Source of the DNA: Blastococcus sp. CT_GayMR16
Lineage (GTDB): Bacteria; Actinomycetota; Actinomycetes; Mycobacteriales; Geodermatophilaceae
Direction of reading: 5' to 3'
Assembly (NCBI RefSeq): GCF_004570875.1
Contig: NZ_SPQK01000021.1
Span: forward strand, 22,221-86,220
Length of the DNA: 64,000 nt
The notes beneath the pieces are model-generated. The model did not search any database. It was given only the letters and a program-made list of their open reading frames with translations, and was not told the origin of the DNA. Position numbers and translations under genes: made by a program. Positions 63,284 to 64,000 of this stretch are shown one piece after another (the stretch's first letter is position 1; every line of letters begins with the position of its first letter).

Positions 63284-64000
63284 TCAGACCCGGCCGCTGC
63301 CGACCACGGTCAGCGCACCCGGCACGCAGTCGGCGACCGCGGGCAGCGGGGCGACCGGCTCGCCGTCGGCGTAGGTGGTGACGCCGGGGCTCTCCAGCTC
63401 CACGCGGGCGGCGCGGTGGACGCTGACCATCGGGTGCTCGACGTGCGTGCCGGCCGTCAGCCGCGGCTTGGTGCGCATCAGCTCGAGCCGGCTCGTGGCC
63501 CCCACGACGGTGACGTCGAAGAGCCCGTCGGCGGGGTCGGCGCCCGGGCAGACCATCATCCCGCCGCCGTACCAGGGGGTGTTGCCGACGGCGACCATCG
63601 TGATCGGCAGGGTCTGCGCCTCGCCGTCCAGGACGATGGTCAGCTCGCGGGGCCGGAGGCGGGCCAGTTCGGCGAGGACGGCGACGTCGTAGCGGCGGCG
63701 CCCCTTCGGCCAGCGCAGCCGGTTGGCCCGGTCGGAGACGGCGGAGTCGAAGCCGCAGCAGAGCACGGTGGCCCACCAGCGTTCGCCGGTCCGTCCCGCG
63801 TCGATGGTTCGCGACCTGCCCGCGGCGAGGTCCTCGGCGGCCGCGCGGGCCGCCGCGACGGCGTCGACCGGGATGCCCAGGGCGCGCACGAGGTCGTTGC
63901 CGGTGCCGGCCGGGACGACGGCCAGAGGCGTCGACGTGCCCGCGACCGCCTGGAGCGCGGCGTGCACCGTCCCGTCCCCGCCGACGGCGACGACCGCGCC
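63284..64000 (-). CDS. Diacylglycerol kinase family protein (N-terminus beyond window)
   Basis: The C-terminal ~238 residues of a DAGK/YegS-type lipid kinase. The ATP-binding GGDGT motif is at the window edge (AVGGDGTVHAAL), followed by PAGTGNDLVRALG, CCGFDSAVSDRANR and NTPWYGGGMMVCPGADPADG. It should phosphorylate diacylglycerol or another lipid such as in PIM or lipoglycan metabolism. The true start lies past base 64,000. Confidence 0.92.
   Translation of the reverse strand, partial: GAVVAVGGDGTVHAALQAVAGTSTPLAVVPAGTGNDLVRALGIPVDAVAAARAAAEDLAAGRSRTIDAGRTGERWWATVLCCGFDSAVSDRANRLRWPKGRRRYDVAVLAELARLRPRELTIVLDGEAQTLPITMVAVGNTPWYGGGMMVCPGADPADGLFDVTVVGATSRLELMRTKPRLTAGTHVEHPMVSVHRAARVELESPGVTTYADGEPVAPLPAVADCVPGALTVVGSGRV

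Overview
The window is about 64 kb of very GC-rich DNA from a high-GC actinobacterium. Mycothiol-era actinobacterial families (RbpA, GarA, the FtsR-type MerR regulator, DUF881/SbpA, DUF4333, HelY, F420-type DUF385 protein) and the codon usage point to the order Geodermatophilales (a Blastococcus, Geodermatophilus or Modestobacter relative). That placement is inference from gene content. No rRNA, tRNA, CRISPR array, intact transposon or prophage was seen.

Left part (1-30.7 kb, mostly + strand). It opens with the tail of an ABC substrate-binding protein, a second binding-protein-like gene and a LuxR remnant, then an acyl-CoA synthetase, two alpha/beta hydrolases and an EF-G paralogue. From 8.8 to 18.6 kb lies a block in the same order as the Mycobacterium Rv1822-Rv1832 region: CDP-alcohol phosphatidyltransferase, DUF881, SbpA, DUF881, gcvH, garA, ftsR-type MerR, bifunctional nuclease, second MerR, gcvP. 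It links glycine cleavage, 2-oxoglutarate/glutamate control by GarA, and cell-envelope or division regulators. Then follow a DinB protein, pantothenate kinase, a GNAT, a beta-lactamase-fold protein, a PEBP protein, a sugar-phosphate module (beta-phosphoglucomutase-like HAD plus GH65 phosphorylase), an M50 peptidase, a LysE exporter and a YcaQ-type glycosylase.

At 30,670-30,697, overlapping the YcaQ stop codon, is a 28-bp site with the architecture of an actinobacterial dif (XerC/XerD) site. Gene-strand bias flips there (24 + / 10 - genes to the left, 12 + / 20 - to the right), so the window probably spans the replication terminus.

Right part (30.7-64 kb). A + strand run carries a C-S lyase, glycerophosphodiesterase, acyltransferase, UMF1-type MFS protein, thymidine kinase and rbpA, the last with a SigR/SigH-type promoter. 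A - strand fxsA / polyprenol-phosphate-mannose synthase / lnt group follows, as in the mycobacterial rbpA-ppm1 neighbourhood. At 41.2-48.1 kb is a lysine-degradation cluster: kamA divergent from a tightly overlapping operon kdd - amidohydrolase - kamD - kamE - kal, converting lysine through beta-lysine and 3,5-diaminohexanoate towards crotonyl-CoA; the kce cleavage enzyme is absent from the window. Next is a divergent pair that looks like exopolysaccharide synthesis and turnover: a GT2 synthase with a C-terminal c-di-GMP-type MshEN motif, and a membrane-anchored GH26 enzyme. The end holds a YbdK-type ligase, a degenerate recombinase-like protein sharing a 16-bp promoter element with it, an Rv2578c-type radical SAM protein, an Lrp regulator overlapping an M24 peptidase, and a block like Rv2090-Rv2092c (5'-3' exonuclease, DUF4333 protein, HelY helicase), a 57-residue gene and a truncated diacylglycerol-kinase-family gene.

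Two regulatory themes recur. Many single genes have a TANNNT -10 hexamer 6-7 bases before the start codon, suggesting leaderless mRNAs. Intergenic spaces also carry a family of GGACCCC / CTCGCA repeats and several hairpins.
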